From the NCBI GenBank assembly GCA_020796225.1, contig CM036761.1:32066928-32130927 (forward strand): a stretch of 64,000 nt of DNA. Reading direction: 5' to 3'. This document shows positions 31,910-43,084 of this stretch, one piece after another. Numbering within the stretch: the stretch's first letter is position 1; every line of letters begins with the position of its first letter. Below the pieces are notes generated by a model. That model worked only from the letters and a program-made list of their open reading frames with translations. It was not told the origin of the DNA and made no database searches. A program made the translations under genes and the position numbers. This stretch comes from Arion vulgaris (Eukaryota > Mollusca > Gastropoda > Stylommatophora > Arionidae).

Positions 31910-32245
31910 TAACGCTTCGTTAAGTTTAGTTTAGTCGACAGAACATCATTACCTCACATCGAACCAATTAGTTCAAGAGTGATCCGATTTTTTCTTCAGT
32001 ATGGATCTCAGCATGTGAGTACTTACGAAACCAGATATGTGTTGGTTTACTATTATTTCTTGTCCTCCAGTATATATAGTTCTTACCTGGCTACATCCTA
32101 TTTTATGTGATTTTCTTGCACTCCGTCAGGGTTTTAAATTCGTCCTTTTTAGATGAATCATGTGCACGTTTATGTCCATTAGGGAATTCAAATGTTAGCT
32201 ATGTATGTTGCTCGTTTTCTTTCATTAACTGCAATTCCAACAAGT
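31910..32245 (+). repeat. unclassified dispersed repeat R1, copy 2
   Basis: gtttagtttagtcgacagaa, catcgaaccaattagttcaa, tgttggtttactatt, cattagggaattcaaatgtt and atgttgctcg parallel copy 1 at 18150-18475. Confidence 0.55.
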
Positions 32246-32502
32246 ATAGATCATTCTTTTCATTCTCTCTTACTCCTGTGTACTGGTACCAAAATATAGC
32301 TACTGTTTAGCTCAGTCTAAGACTAATCAGAGACTTGAACCAACACGTCTTGATCGTAATTAACTTTCATAGGAGTAACTATAAGAAGAGATGTATAAGT
32401 AAACAGATGTGACTCCACTCAGGACATTGCTTTAGTTACAGCCATGTCTCTTTAGTCAGACTACGTATAGTCATAACAACCAAACCTGCCTTCCTTCACA
32501 CT

Positions 32503-32677
32503 CTGGGCCGTGCCGTGTTATGATACAGAGTTGCGGCCGCATCAGACGGCATCGTAAGGGCGGCGGCATTAGTAGGAATAAAACACAATTACAATTAAAG
32601 GTTATTTTAAGGAAACAAATTTAAGGGGCGGCATTTCGAAGACGCATCATACTGAGAAAATATACCACACGGCCCTG
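32503..32677. mobile_element. hAT-like MITE, family GGGCCGTG
   Basis: 175 bp. Left end ctgggccgtgccgtg, right end accacacggccctg (inverted). Perfect 8-bp duplication ttcacact at 32495-32502 and 32678-32685. Interior is rich in ggcggca. Non-coding. An older, longer relative is at 1089-1533. Confidence 0.88.
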
Positions 32678-33325
32678 TTCACACTTACTATGAACTGAAC
32701 AGTGAATTCATGAGTTCTGCATGTGCCGAACTACCGATTCATCTTTGTAGAAAACCACATCAATCTCAGATGAGTTCTAATAAATCGATACACAAACCTC
32801 TGCCTCACTGATACTGTGTTTTCTTGTCTGGAGTACTTTCTATTCCGATATATGTTGAATATATGTTGAATCCGAGAAATGATCTTCAACTTAATAGTGA
32901 GGCATTGCTTTGGTTATATCAGGGCGTGTTTGTCATGCAACAACAAATGAAACATAACTCTTAGCGGAAAATCCAGGTAACATGGAACACTTAAACAAAG
33001 CGCAGCATCATCAGTCTGAATACGATAAGGAGAGTTATGGAAATAGCAACTTTATCACATATTTTCACAGTATATTGTGAGATGATGATATTATATCAAG
33101 CTATTGCTCATGTTTGCAATGTCATTCAAATCGTAGATACATATCTTCAACATTCATTGGTGATGATATACAGGGCGAATTTATGTAGCAAATTCCACTA
33201 TTTGGCTCCAAAATATGGAATGTGAGCAGAAAGGATGAGTTTAGTTAATATCATATATTCTTAACGACATCCTTGCGAAGTGATCAAACCATGCACGCGT
33301 CTTTCAACAATGTTACATGAATCTG
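32678..33325. other. no gene seen
   Basis: No supported feature. Confidence 0.4.
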
Positions 33326-33335
33326 AATGTGCATA

Positions 33336-33590
33336 TGATCTTCTTCTTCTTCAAACGCTCCATATCGATCACTTGTTAAACAGTCTGTGTGATTTGTATG
33401 TGATCTGAGACAGAGCGATTGTAAGTTGGGACAGTTATATGTACAAGTAGGACAACACATCCGATTTCTTCACTAAGGTAGCTTCCCTAGGCCCGTACAT
33501 CAGTCTCCTCTTACGACATGTCTTGTAGGTCGGAGTGGTACTATTCTTTGCTTCCTTTGCCCCAGCACCACATTGGCGATTTATATGATT
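33336..33590 (-). mobile_element. SINE-A
   Basis: Reversed tail cttcttcttcttcaaacgct, then cactctt-equivalent, cagtctcctcttacgacatg and tttgcttcctttgcc. Bounded by a perfect 10-bp duplication aatgtgcata at 33326-33335 and 33591-33600, with about 18 extra bases at the 5-prime side. Confidence 0.85.
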
Positions 33591-33676
33591 AATGTGCATA
33601 CATTCTGATGTTTTGTACATCTTTTCTCAATTGGTGCATACAGATCCGTTTACATTTTAGTTGTTGATCATCATTT

Positions 33677-33931
33677 CTTCTTCTTCTTCTTTGCGTTCGT
33701 TCTTTACCACCAATTTTAATCACTCTTTGTGATATGTTTGATCTTTGCCAAGAACGTGTATACGTTGCACATTGGTTTGGTTGGCCCCTAAACGCATAGA
33801 CTTCTACACGTTTAGGACACATGCATCCGATTTCATCCAAACCTCCTTAGTCGCCTCTTACGACATGCATGGCAGGTAACAGTGGTTCTATTCTTTACAC
33901 CCCAAATTTGGGCCCCGGTAACCACTCGGGC
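33677..33931 (-). mobile_element. SINE-B, full-length
   Basis: Reversed: cttcttcttcttctttgcgt, accaattttaatcactcttt, gcacattggtttggttggcc, tagtcgcctcttacgacatg, then ccccggtaaccactcgggc. A perfect 14-bp duplication gttgatcatcattt lies at 33663-33676 and 33932-33945. Shares its 5-prime block with SINE-A. Confidence 0.92.
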
Positions 33932-34027
33932 GTTGATCATCATTTAAACTAGGTGGTTCATTGTTATTTATTGTGCCTCTAGATATGATAAGCAAAGCGT
34001 ACTATTTATGATGATCACTTTATATAT

Positions 34028-34250
34028 ATATAGCGTCATGACGAACCAAGCGTACCTGGTTCAAACCCCTGGTGGGCAAGTTTGGAAGCAAATTCGTTTA
34101 CGTTGCATTTTTACAAAAGGTAAAAATAGACCTCTGCGTTCAGAAAGCAATGGCAAGATACTGAACGTATAAGTGGCGCCTGGAAAGTCAACGACTCGTG
34201 TAATGTGGTTGACGACTACGTCCTTTATGATATGCCACGATTTTCATTTC
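34028..34250 (+). mobile_element. possible tRNA-headed SINE, unplaced
   Basis: A B-box-like ggttcaaacccc at ~34058 follows an AT-rich tract; no second copy of this body was recognised in the window. Weak call. Confidence 0.3.
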
Positions 34251-34515
34251 GCACTTTCCACGAAACATAAAGACGAAATATTACTATTTATTAGGAGATA
34301 GTTTGGCAACATGTCATTGTAAAGAACACAACAAGTAAGTGGACCAAACTAAGATCAGATGTGATGAACAAGTTATTAAACAAATAGCACTGGTCATTAC
34401 CAAATATTAGACATATTACAAACTCGTATAATATGACTCAATCACATTAATAGCACAACAAAATTAAAATGCCGAATCGAGGGATGGCGAGACCACCGCC
34501 CTTGCCCAAATTTAA

Positions 34516-34776
34516 ACTTCTTCTTCTACCGCTCAATATCGACCACATGTTATCCAGTCTTTGTGACTTGTATGTGATCTGAGTCGAAAGCAATTGTATA
34601 TTGTGCCAGTTATGCGCCTACATATAGGCCAGCACATCCGATATCTGCGAAGTTTCCTTTTTACTATAGTCGCTTCTCTAGGTCCCCACCCCAGTCGACT
34701 CTTACGACATGCCTTGTAGGTCGCAGTGTTACTAATATTTGCTCCCCTTGCGAGCTCCAGCAGCACACTGGGCGAA
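34516..34776 (-). mobile_element. SINE-A, full-length
   Basis: Reversed: cttcttcttctaccgctcaa, gtctttgtgacttgtatgtg, gccagttatgcgcctacata, cagtcgactcttacgacatg, tgctccccttgcgag, cacactgggcg. Confidence 0.88.
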
Positions 34777-35671
34777 ACTTGGACTGACATTGGGTCGCAG
34801 ACTTTGCTGACATCCATAGATCAGTTGGGGTTAAGATACAGTGTAGAGGTATTTACACACGTTTATTGTCACACTGCTTTGAAATAATGAATTTATCGTG
34901 ATAATGCTGATAACGCAGAAAGTTGGCATTCAATAAAATATACAAAAAATGTTTGACATCGTAACAATAACCATGTACATCATATGGAAGCAAATCATGG
35001 ATAAACAACAATAATATCGAGCTGTCAGTGTTTTAACAATATTTTGCTTTATTCTGTTTTGTAAATGTAAGTATTATACAGTTCAGACTAATTTAGTCTA
35101 ATAGATACAATAGTTGGTACACTTTGTTGCATATAGTTTTATTGTACTGGTCACGTATATGTCAACATAATTGGTAAAGTAAGTTGCTTCTGTACAGATC
35201 GCGTGCATTTATGCTAGTGTATTGACAATTAGTGTCTTCTTCAGGTGTCGCCAAAAGCAAAGTGGATGACGCACTTTGCCAATGATGCGTAGTGGTTGCC
35301 ATTTCGGAGTTCCAGGCCAAACTATGACTAAAAGTTAGGACGAAAAATAAGTTAGGTGCGTCATAATAGACTCCGTGACTCGGGAACGCAAGAGAGAGAG
35401 AGAGAGAGAGAGAGACTCCGTGACGAATTCATAGCAGGAGAGCGAATAAACCGAGTGTCATCATCAGTGCACTTCAGGGAACAACCATGTGTCCTACGAT
35501 CTGTTTTTTAAACAATCATATCTTAATATCAGTGAACAAATTTCATTGCACCGGAAAAGTCTATAGTGTACTTTTGAAGATTGCAATATTTATAAGAATA
35601 ATTTTGTGTGTGTATGATCTTATTTATTTTTAGAACTAAAAATGTCAATAAAGGAATAAATATAAATGTCT
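34777..35671. other. no gene; (GA)n at 35390-35415
   Basis: A (GA)n tract is bracketed by a short repeat (agactccgtgac at 35370 and 35413). No coding feature. Confidence 0.4.
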
Positions 35672-35748
35672 GCAGCATTGTCAGTCGGGAAACGTCGCTG
35701 GTGTTAGAGTTCGTGCACTGATCTGAAATCGTATATTTTTATGTGTAA
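35672..35748 (+). mobile_element. SINE-D, left part (split by Helitron)
   Basis: gtcgctggtgttagagttcg, tgcactgatctgaaatcgta and tatgtgtaa match the 3-prime third of SINE-D. The copy resumes at 40031. Confidence 0.75.
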
Positions 35749-35878
35749 CTAGCTGTACCCTGCGCGCGTTATAGCCTTCAAAAAAAAATGAATTTAAAGG
35801 AAACTTGCTATAACAATATGTAGTAATTATTTGTTTTATCATTGTCCTTTTGTTCATTTTCTTGGAAAAAACTTCAAT

Positions 35879-38793
35879 TTAACGTTTCATTTCAAGTCTG
35901 TTTATTGAAGTGCTTTTGGATATACAATATTTTTTTGTTTTTCCATCTGGTGCATACACGAATAAATCAGAATGTTTTCCGACGCGTGAACAGGCCACAT
36001 ATAGCTGTCCATGTGAAAAGCAAGGATTTTCCAAATGTAGTCCACACACTTGTAGTGATTGTCCTTGTGATTTGTTGATGGTCATTGCAAAGGCGAGTCG
36101 CACCGGAAACTGCAAGCGTTTGAATTCGAATGGCATGTCTGTTGGAATTATTGGGATGCGTGGCAATAGTATATCTTCTCCTTTAAATTTTCCATTTAAA
36201 ATTGTACCTTCGATGATATTGTTCATCATATTTTTCACTAAAAGTCTAGTACCGTTGCAAAGTCGTGGTGGATTAATGTTTCTGAGAAGAATGATAGGCA
36301 CGCCAATTTTCAATGTTAAAACATGTGGTGGCATGCCTGGCAAATCAAGTGAATTCAAGAATTCAGTTGGATAATTGACAACTTCGTCTTGAATCATTAC
36401 AGTATTGATGGACTTATACGTTGTCACTTCGCCTGGTATTTTGTTTTGAATGCTCAAATTCATGTCATATACATCCTTGTTTTTTGCTGCTAATATTGCA
36501 CGTGCACTGAGCCACTGATGATTTTTGTAATTATGTGCAATATTTGGGAAAACTTATGAATCAATTCGTCTGTGGTCGCTATGATGTTACAGAAGTTTGT
36601 TGGCAATGTGATACATCGTGTGGAATCATCGATTGGCATTTTCCCATTCCCAATATCCAACAATTGTTTTGCGAAACGTTCAGAGGTTTCATCATGTTGT
36701 AGTTGTATACGCATATTGGTCTTCAAAGTCAATTTCTGTATGTGTCGCCATAAACTGATGATTTCAGGCATGCATTAAGTTCATCAGCGGGTGTTGATCT
36801 TGGTATAACTGGTAGAGTTTGCCGAAATCGCCAGACAATAAAATGAGTGCGCCACCGAAGAGCTGGTCATTTCCTCTCAAATCTTTCAGTGTACGATGAA
36901 GCGCTTCTAATGCTTTTTTATGCGCCATAGTACATTCATCCCATATAATGAGTTGACATAATTGGAGTACTTTACCCATTGCAGAATTTTTGTTGATATT
37001 GCATGTTGGTGTCTCAGTGATTTGCATATTCAATGGCAATTTCAGCGCTGAATGCGCTGTTCTGCCACCATCTAAAAGAGTTGCTGCAATTCCAGAAGAT
37101 GCGATTGCCAGTGCAATATTATTTCGTGATCGTATGGTTGCCATAAATAAGTGAAATGAGAAAAGTTTTGCCTGTGCCTCCGGGCGCATCTTTGAAATAC
37201 AATCCACCGTTTTGACTTGTAATTGCATGCATAATTCTGTCATATGCTATGCGTTGTTCCGGAATCAATTTTGGAAGATTCGTTTGAACAAATGTACTCA
37301 ATTCGTTGATATCAAAGTGTTTTTCGTTCCAACTCACAATCGAAAAGGTTGTTTGCAGATCGTTCTGGCGCATCCATTCCCAATTGCACCAGTGCTTTAT
37401 TAGTGATTACCAAACATATGTCCTCAATTGAAACCAATGCCTCATTATATACGTTTGGTGTGAATTGAATGTCAGGATTTTGATTCGTCGCACTCAAGCG
37501 ATGTAGGATGTCTTCACTCATGTAGTCTTTGTATTTTTCCCAAAGTTCTTTTGGATTGGATGGGAAGCACGTTGTTAATATTACTGCAAATAGTGTGCGT
37601 ATTTGCTGTGGTCGTGCAGTATTGGATGCATCAGCGAGTGAAGTGTCCCAATGTGCATCGTTTTCAAGAAGATTTAATTCTTGGCAAGCTTCACGATAAG
37701 TAGCACATACGTGACCGTTAACTGTTCTCAATTCTTGGAAGGATGTTGGTCCACGTTTGTTGATTAACAGTAATCGCAAGTAAAGCATTCTGCATTGTTT
37801 GGATGAACAGTGTACAAACGACCTAACGCATTGGTCGAATATAAATTGAATGTCCTTCAACTACTTTACCTTGTTTGCGACGTTGACACTTTTTCGCTGC
37901 TGCATTCCATGTGTAGTATGTTGGCAGTTCAGAGTAAAGTAGCGTCTTTCAAATATATCATCTCTACACAATGAGAAAAATGCAGTTAACGTTGTTGGCG
38001 ATGGTGACAATGCTCGTGCATGTGCATTATCTGTTGAGAAGTACACGCGCTGTCCATTTTCAAGGTGCACTGCCAAATGAACAACTGTTGGATGTCGTTC
38101 ATGAATTGGAAATGATAAATGCGCCATACTGCTTCATTGCTACTAATGTAACGTCCCAGTTGATAATGCTCGATTTCATCGATGGATGTAGTTATATTTG
38201 CCACTCCAAAACTGCCATATTGCTTCCTTTGTTGACATATTTGCAAATGTACTTGATCGATTTCACCGAATTGCACAAACAGACGATGAACAACGAATGT
38301 CAGGATTTTGATTAAAACTGGAGCAATACATGCATAATCTATCCATTTTTCCAATAACCACATTTGGATGAAGACTGTAATCATAATTAGTATTGTAATG
38401 GAATGCATCTAGATTTAAATCAGCGTGCAGTGTTAGTCTGGATAGAGTAGTTCGTATCCGAACGGTTTGCAGACTTGCTTCCGTTGCTCGATTGTTTCAG
38501 CTGAACGGACTTGAGCAGTGCGTACTCGATTGGTTCCTAGTCTTGCTTCACGTTGCTCGTCTGTTTCAGGACGAACGGGCTTCAGCAGTGCGTACTCGAA
38601 CAGTTTGCAGTCTTGCTTTCTGTTGCTCATCTGTTTCTGAAGCTAGTAATGCCTTTCTCTTTCGTGCTCTAGGTGTAGATGGGCCAATAGCTTTTCGTTT
38701 GGGAGGCATAATTGCAAATATGTGGAAAATTCGTGAAGAGCGTGTGGAAATAACTGCAGCTTGTTTGTCTTCACACATGGAATCAAATATCAC
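35879..38793 (-). pseudogene. Helitron helicase (Rep/HUH part missing)
   Basis: Reading pieces 5-prime to 3-prime on the minus strand: basic N-terminus MPPKRKA.. with SETDEQxKAR repeats (38709-38433); a frame with HYQLGRYISSNEAVWRIYHF (38408-38060); SFPIHERHPTVVHLAVHLEN (38127-37861); a 182-codon frame 37860-37312 with TLFAVILTTCFPSNPKELW; Pif1 motif I GGLYFKDAPGGTGKT (37373-37119); motif II IIWDECTMAHKKALEALHR (37243-36764); TNMRIQ motif (36771-36490); and a 194-codon frame 36463-35879 with [14 protein letters not shown] and [10 protein letters not shown] (helicase motifs V/VI). At least six frameshifts or breaks. No HUH-Y2 Rep motif lies between the N-terminal repeats and KYV-type region: the gene jumps there directly, implying an internal deletion. 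Confidence 0.9.
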
Positions 38794-39424
38794 TGTTGAT
38801 GTTTCGCTGGAATAAATAAATAAAAAATTAGCATTTGATTAAATTCTATTAGGAAATGCATAGAAACTGCGAGTAAAATGTTTTGAAAAATCAGGAAAAC
38901 TGTATGAATCATTTGTCGAAACTACTCACGCGCCACCTATTGCGAAATGGTTGTACTAATTTAGAATTGCACGCCGCTATAGCGGTCAATGGTATGGATT
39001 GATTTACAAAATATTAAATGGTCACCCCGTTTCTGTCATGTAATCTAATATTGGGTAATATTCAGGCATAATAATTGCAAATGTGTGGAAAATTCGTGAA
39101 GAGCGTGTGGAAATAACTGCAGCTTGTTTGTCTTCACACACGGAATCAAATATCACTGTTGATGTTTCGCTGGAATAAATTTAAAAAAATAGCATTTGAT
39201 TAAATTCTATTAGGAAATGCATATAAACTGCGAGTAAAATGTTTTGAAAAATCAGGAAAACTGTATGAATCATTTGTCGAAACTACTCACGCGCCACCTA
39301 TTGCGAAATGGTTGTACTAATTTAGAATTGCACGCCGCTATAGCGGTCAATGGTATGGATTGATTTACAAAATAATAAATGGTAACCCCGTTTCTGTCGT
39401 GTAATCTAATATTTGGTAATATTC
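38705..39424. repeat. ~360-bp tandem duplication in Helitron 5-prime region
   Basis: Two near-identical copies (about 38705-39066 and 39067-39424) share aattcgtgaagagcgtgtgg, gatgtttcgctggaataaat, tcatttgtcgaaactactca and gccgctatagcggtcaatgg. The unit covers the region just upstream of and including the first ATG of the helicase gene. Confidence 0.9.
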
Positions 39425-40030
39425 ATACATATAACGTGTACATTGTACATCAGGTAAACGTTGATGGCAAAATAACCATCTTGCCATTTATAGAAATGCC
39501 GGCCAATAGCTTCCCTCAAATGAACGTATTCCTCGGATCGTAGTTTTGTTTGGTTTAATCGAATATAGAGCAATTTTGCCAACATAGCTAACAAACATTG
39601 ATGGAATAGATGGAACTTAAAATATGATTTGCAGTATCTATGATCATGATTAGAAACAAACCAGCTTGTAACGGCTTGTTTGAAATATTGACTTTAACGG
39701 CTTGTTTGAAATATTGACTTGAATCATACGTCATCGAATCGTGTAGATGCGCATACTGTAAACTTTCGGAAGAAACTCTCGATGAAATTTGCGTTTTTCG
39801 TCGGAAACGTTAATGGAGATTTGGTTAGAAACTCTCGATGAAATGAGCGTGTTATTATTTTTAGATTTTTTCGAAAGCTTCAGCGCTACCTATTTCAAAC
39901 TGTGACAGGACATCCGACATTAAAACAAACATATCCTGTAAATTTCAGCTACATCTGTTCAGTAGTTTCCGAGTCTATAGGTCACAAACATACATACATC
40001 ACCTCATTTTTATAATAGGTATAGAATAGA

Positions 40031-40097
40031 TAAAGAGATCGGACCACACATGGTTATTCATTGAAGTGCAGTTATAAAGGTAATATCAATCAATCAG
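40031..40097 (+). mobile_element. SINE-D, right part
   Basis: taaagagatcggaccacaca, ttgaagtgcagttataaagg and a (CAAT)n tail continue the copy cut at 35748. Confidence 0.8.
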
Positions 40098-40109
40098 TAT
40101 CTCTTCTGT

Positions 40110-40518
40110 ATAGGTATTGGAAATCTCCAGCCGTAATAGGGTAGTGTGTCGTTGTATTATGTCTCACATTTCTATTGTATTAATAAAGTTAAGAAAACAA
40201 ATGAGGACAGCGAAAAAAAAAACAGATGCGGAGGTTCTAACTCAGGCGTGCACACAAAGAAACCTTATTAAAAAATCAGACACTCAAGGTTCTTCGGGCA
40301 TGTAATGCGAAGATAAAGTTTATAACATTTGGTTACCACAAGTAACATTCAGGGAAGGAGAGAGCGTGGAAGACAGAGGGAGCAGATGTTGGATAGTCTG
40401 ACATCGTGGTTCGACATAAGATCGACGTCAGAACTGATTACATGCATCAAGCAGAGAGTGTTGTGGAGAGACATGATCGCATACGCCAGCAGGCGTAATA
40501 TTTGATTGATTGATTGAT
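40110..40518 (+). pseudogene. LINE C-terminal remnant, (TTGA)n tail
   Basis: With frameshifts: KKKTDAEVLTQACTQRNLIK, IRHSRFFGHVMRR, then GRRERGRQREQMLDSLTSWF, DIRSTSELITCIKQRVLWRD, MIAYASRRNI and a stop, followed by ttgattgattgattgat. Typical LINE C-terminus. Distantly like LINE-K. Confidence 0.75.
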
Positions 40519-40804
40519 TAATAAAGTCGTTTCTAGACCTTACATGGTGTATGTCATATAAAGAATCACATTTTCTCATTTAACACAGGAAGAAATTCTG
40601 AAAAAAGACCAAACGCAATAAACTTAACTACACTAAACATTTTAGTTAACATTCCAAATATAAATGTGTTACATGGTGAAGGATGAAATTAGAAACACTT
40701 GCAGGTGTCGTAATTTTCCATACGTGTTTTGAACTTATCCATATTATGGTTTGAGTTAAGGTTGTTTGGGATAGAGCATCCGAGGTAGCCGATGTGTTTA
40801 TCAC
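40519..40804. other. no gene seen
   Basis: No supported feature. Confidence 0.4.
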
Positions 40805-41095
40805 CATCATCAAGTAGCTTGTCCCTTCCGGAACAGCTCACATGACAGCAGTTCTGATAAACTCTCTATTCTGAGCTAGTTGACCGGTGTCAGCCGCAGT
40901 CATTCTCAGATCGTCAATGATATATTGCACCAATCGCCTTGTAGGTCTTCCTCTCATTCTTCTTCCGACACCATTCCTCCAAGATTATTTTCTCTAGGCA
41001 CTCTTGCTAGGTCTTTTGATGTGTCCGAAATATTTTATTTTCCTTGATTTCATGCTTTTTTTTTTTATAGCAAACTCGTTTTAATATCAATCTAT
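40805..41095 (-). pseudogene. LINE C-terminal remnant
   Basis: Minus strand encodes GRRMRGRPTRRLVQYIIDDL, RMTAADTGQLAQNREFIRTA, VM and a stop, then a GATGATGG tail. Cognate to LINE-H by the caagctacttgatgatg end. Confidence 0.75.
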
Positions 41096-41930
41096 TGCAG
41101 AACAGAAGATCTTTATTCTTGTCTCTGAAAATGCCTCTCTTCTGCAACAGCTTGATGTATATATACGTTTCTCATATTGCACAAAGCTCAAATTTGGACA
41201 AATACTAACAGTCAACTGATCACCTTCCTAAAGTATGTCTTTATACATTATTAAGTAACTGTTATCGCTCTTTGTGATGTGTATCTATTTCCCATTAGAA
41301 GATATCGTGTGTGCTTTGTGTTTTGAAGTACTCCCAATTTTTATATTTACAAAAATTGCTTCCAGAGAAAAAATGTTTTACTAAAAATAATTTTCAATAT
41401 TTCGTATAAAAGTAAGTATCACCAAAAATAAAAGTCAAAGAATGCAGTGTAAATAAAAACTCTTAATTTATTTCCTGAATATAATAATAAAAAAACACGA
41501 TAAGATTACTGACACCTTTAACATTTTATTTTTCTATCTTCTATAATTAAAATTATGAATAAAAATATGAGAAGAAATTGTTGGTGTTGTCAATCAAATT
41601 TCAGGTGTAGGCTGAACGTGCGAATAAAAAAATTAATTAATCACTTTGGTTCATTCATTTTCTTCATAATATTTTATTATCAATATAATAGTTAAAGAAA
41701 TGTTCTGAATATTTGTAAGGAAAAAACGGTTAGAAAACATAAATATAACATCTTAAAAGTGTATTTTTTGGAGAAAATGGGCGTATCTCATGTTCAGAAA
41801 TTGAATAGTATTAAACGAAAACTGAAATATCTTACTCGTGCATAGAGTTGACACTGCTGCAAATCTGACTAAATGGAAGTAAGTGGATGGATGAAATATC
41901 ACCAAGAGAGAGTACATCAGCAAATAATAA
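41096..41930. other. no gene seen
   Basis: Very AT-rich, with no supported feature. Confidence 0.4.
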
Positions 41931-42472
41931 GAACACAAAACCAACAAAGAACTAGCAAATATCTTGAACAAGTCACCCACATTCATATAATATCTCTATA
42001 TATCCTTTACGTTTACCGAATGACACATAAGGCTTCCACAAGAGACTTCCTCTGTTGCGGTTCTGCTGACTTTCTACCAACCATCTCCCACGTCAGGCCA
42101 CACTCCGTCAACTCTCTCTCCACAGTTCTTCTTCATGTCTTCTTTGAACTTTCAGCCATTCTCTTCCCACCCACTGTCCTTCTGAGAGCTATCCTAGCCA
42201 ACACCCCCACTGGTATACGACATACATGTCCAAACTACCTCCACCTTCGTCTTTTAATGATGATCTTCAAGATACACAGTCCGTTCGTTTTAAAAGTTCC
42301 TCATTTATGATGGAATTAACCAGAATATTTGCAGGATTCTTCTTAAACATTTATTCTGAAATGTTTCCAAATTGTGTATTATGTGTTGGGATACAAATGT
42401 TACACATGGTCGATGAAAAGAACACAAAACCAACAAAGAACTAGCAAATATCGTAAACAAACCACCCACATT
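41931..42472 (-). pseudogene. LINE C-terminal remnant between a 53-bp direct repeat
   Basis: Minus strand, from 42420 downward: LETFQNKCLRRILQIFWLIP, INEELLKRTDCVS (new frame), IIIKRRRWRWFGHVC, RIPVGVLARIALRRTVGGKR, TVERELTECGLTWEMVGRK, KSLVEALCVIR and a stop at ~42018. This is the standard C-terminal order. The piece is bracketed by two copies of gaacacaaaaccaacaaaga..ctagcaaatatc (41931-41983 and 42420-42472), longer than any normal LINE TSD. Confidence 0.75.
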
Positions 42473-42663
42473 TAAATCGCAAATAAAGTATTCTACAAAT
42501 GAACAAACCATGTAAAATGTTTTTTTTTGCTATTTTATTTCACTTTACATCTGAAGGTTTTTCCATCGAAAAACATGTATTTTTTGTTGTCTTAGCTCTG
42601 AAGATTGAATTTCTTTACATGATTTTCGTCGACATTTGTTTATGTTTTATTTTAAATTGACGT

Positions 42664-42852
42664 CAATACAGAAAGGCAGTAAAAATTCCCACAAGTGCAA
42701 GTATAGCTTGCCTACACTGTACACGAACATTTCAAGTCCGTATCGGGCTCACTAGTCATCTACGCACACACAGACAAACATAGCGAAACTACATTCCCTG
42801 GAATGAAAATGTGTGTGATCATCATCACCCGTGATGGACGAGCATCATTTTA
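42664..42852 (+). pseudogene. LINE C-terminus with C2H2 finger, copy 2
   Basis: gaaaggcagtaaaaattccc, acaagtgcaagtatagcttg, acgaacatttcaagtccgta, atctacgcacacacagacaa and acccgtgatggacgagcatc align to 23350-23545. The first cysteine of the finger is lost (LHC instead of PHC, preceded by AC). Confidence 0.75.
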
Positions 42853-43011
42853 AATTGCATCAATCGTCCGCACCTAAAACTGATATTTTTGTCATGAAGT
42901 ATTTTAATATAAATAATATTGTATATTTTCTACTCTTATTAATTATTACACATAGACTTCTTTAATATATTTTAACATTTATTATTCAATGTTAAGAGTG
43001 GTGTTTCTGAC

Positions 43012-43084
43012 TTAAGGGATAGTGACTCGGTCTATTAACCCCGATGTTTTGAGTGCAAATCACGCTGCGGACAATTTGACTGAT
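43012..43084 (+). mobile_element. SINE-G head only
   Basis: ttaagggatagtgactcggt, ctattaaccccgatgttttg, gagtgcaaatcacgct and gcggacaatttg match the head of SINE-G (reverse of 62940-63000). It then switches to SINE-A at ~43085. Confidence 0.7.

Larger units (their letters stand above)
35749..40030 (-). mobile_element. Helitron, 4.28 kb, degenerate
   Basis: On the minus strand it starts at 40030 with TC (tctattctatacctattat) after an A. It ends with CTAG at 35752-35749 before a T, preceded by a GC-rich segment (taacgcgcgcagggtacagc). These are Helitron rules: 5-prime TC, 3-prime CTRR, insertion between A and T, no TSD. Removing it rejoins SINE-D without a gap. Inside is a decayed Rep/helicase gene on the same strand. 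Short direct repeats occur at 39670-39721 (two copies of taacggcttgtttgaaatat). Confidence 0.93.

Noticed and set aside
35910..36374. 154-codon plus-strand ORF
   Set aside because: Antisense to the conserved C-terminal helicase motifs of the Helitron.
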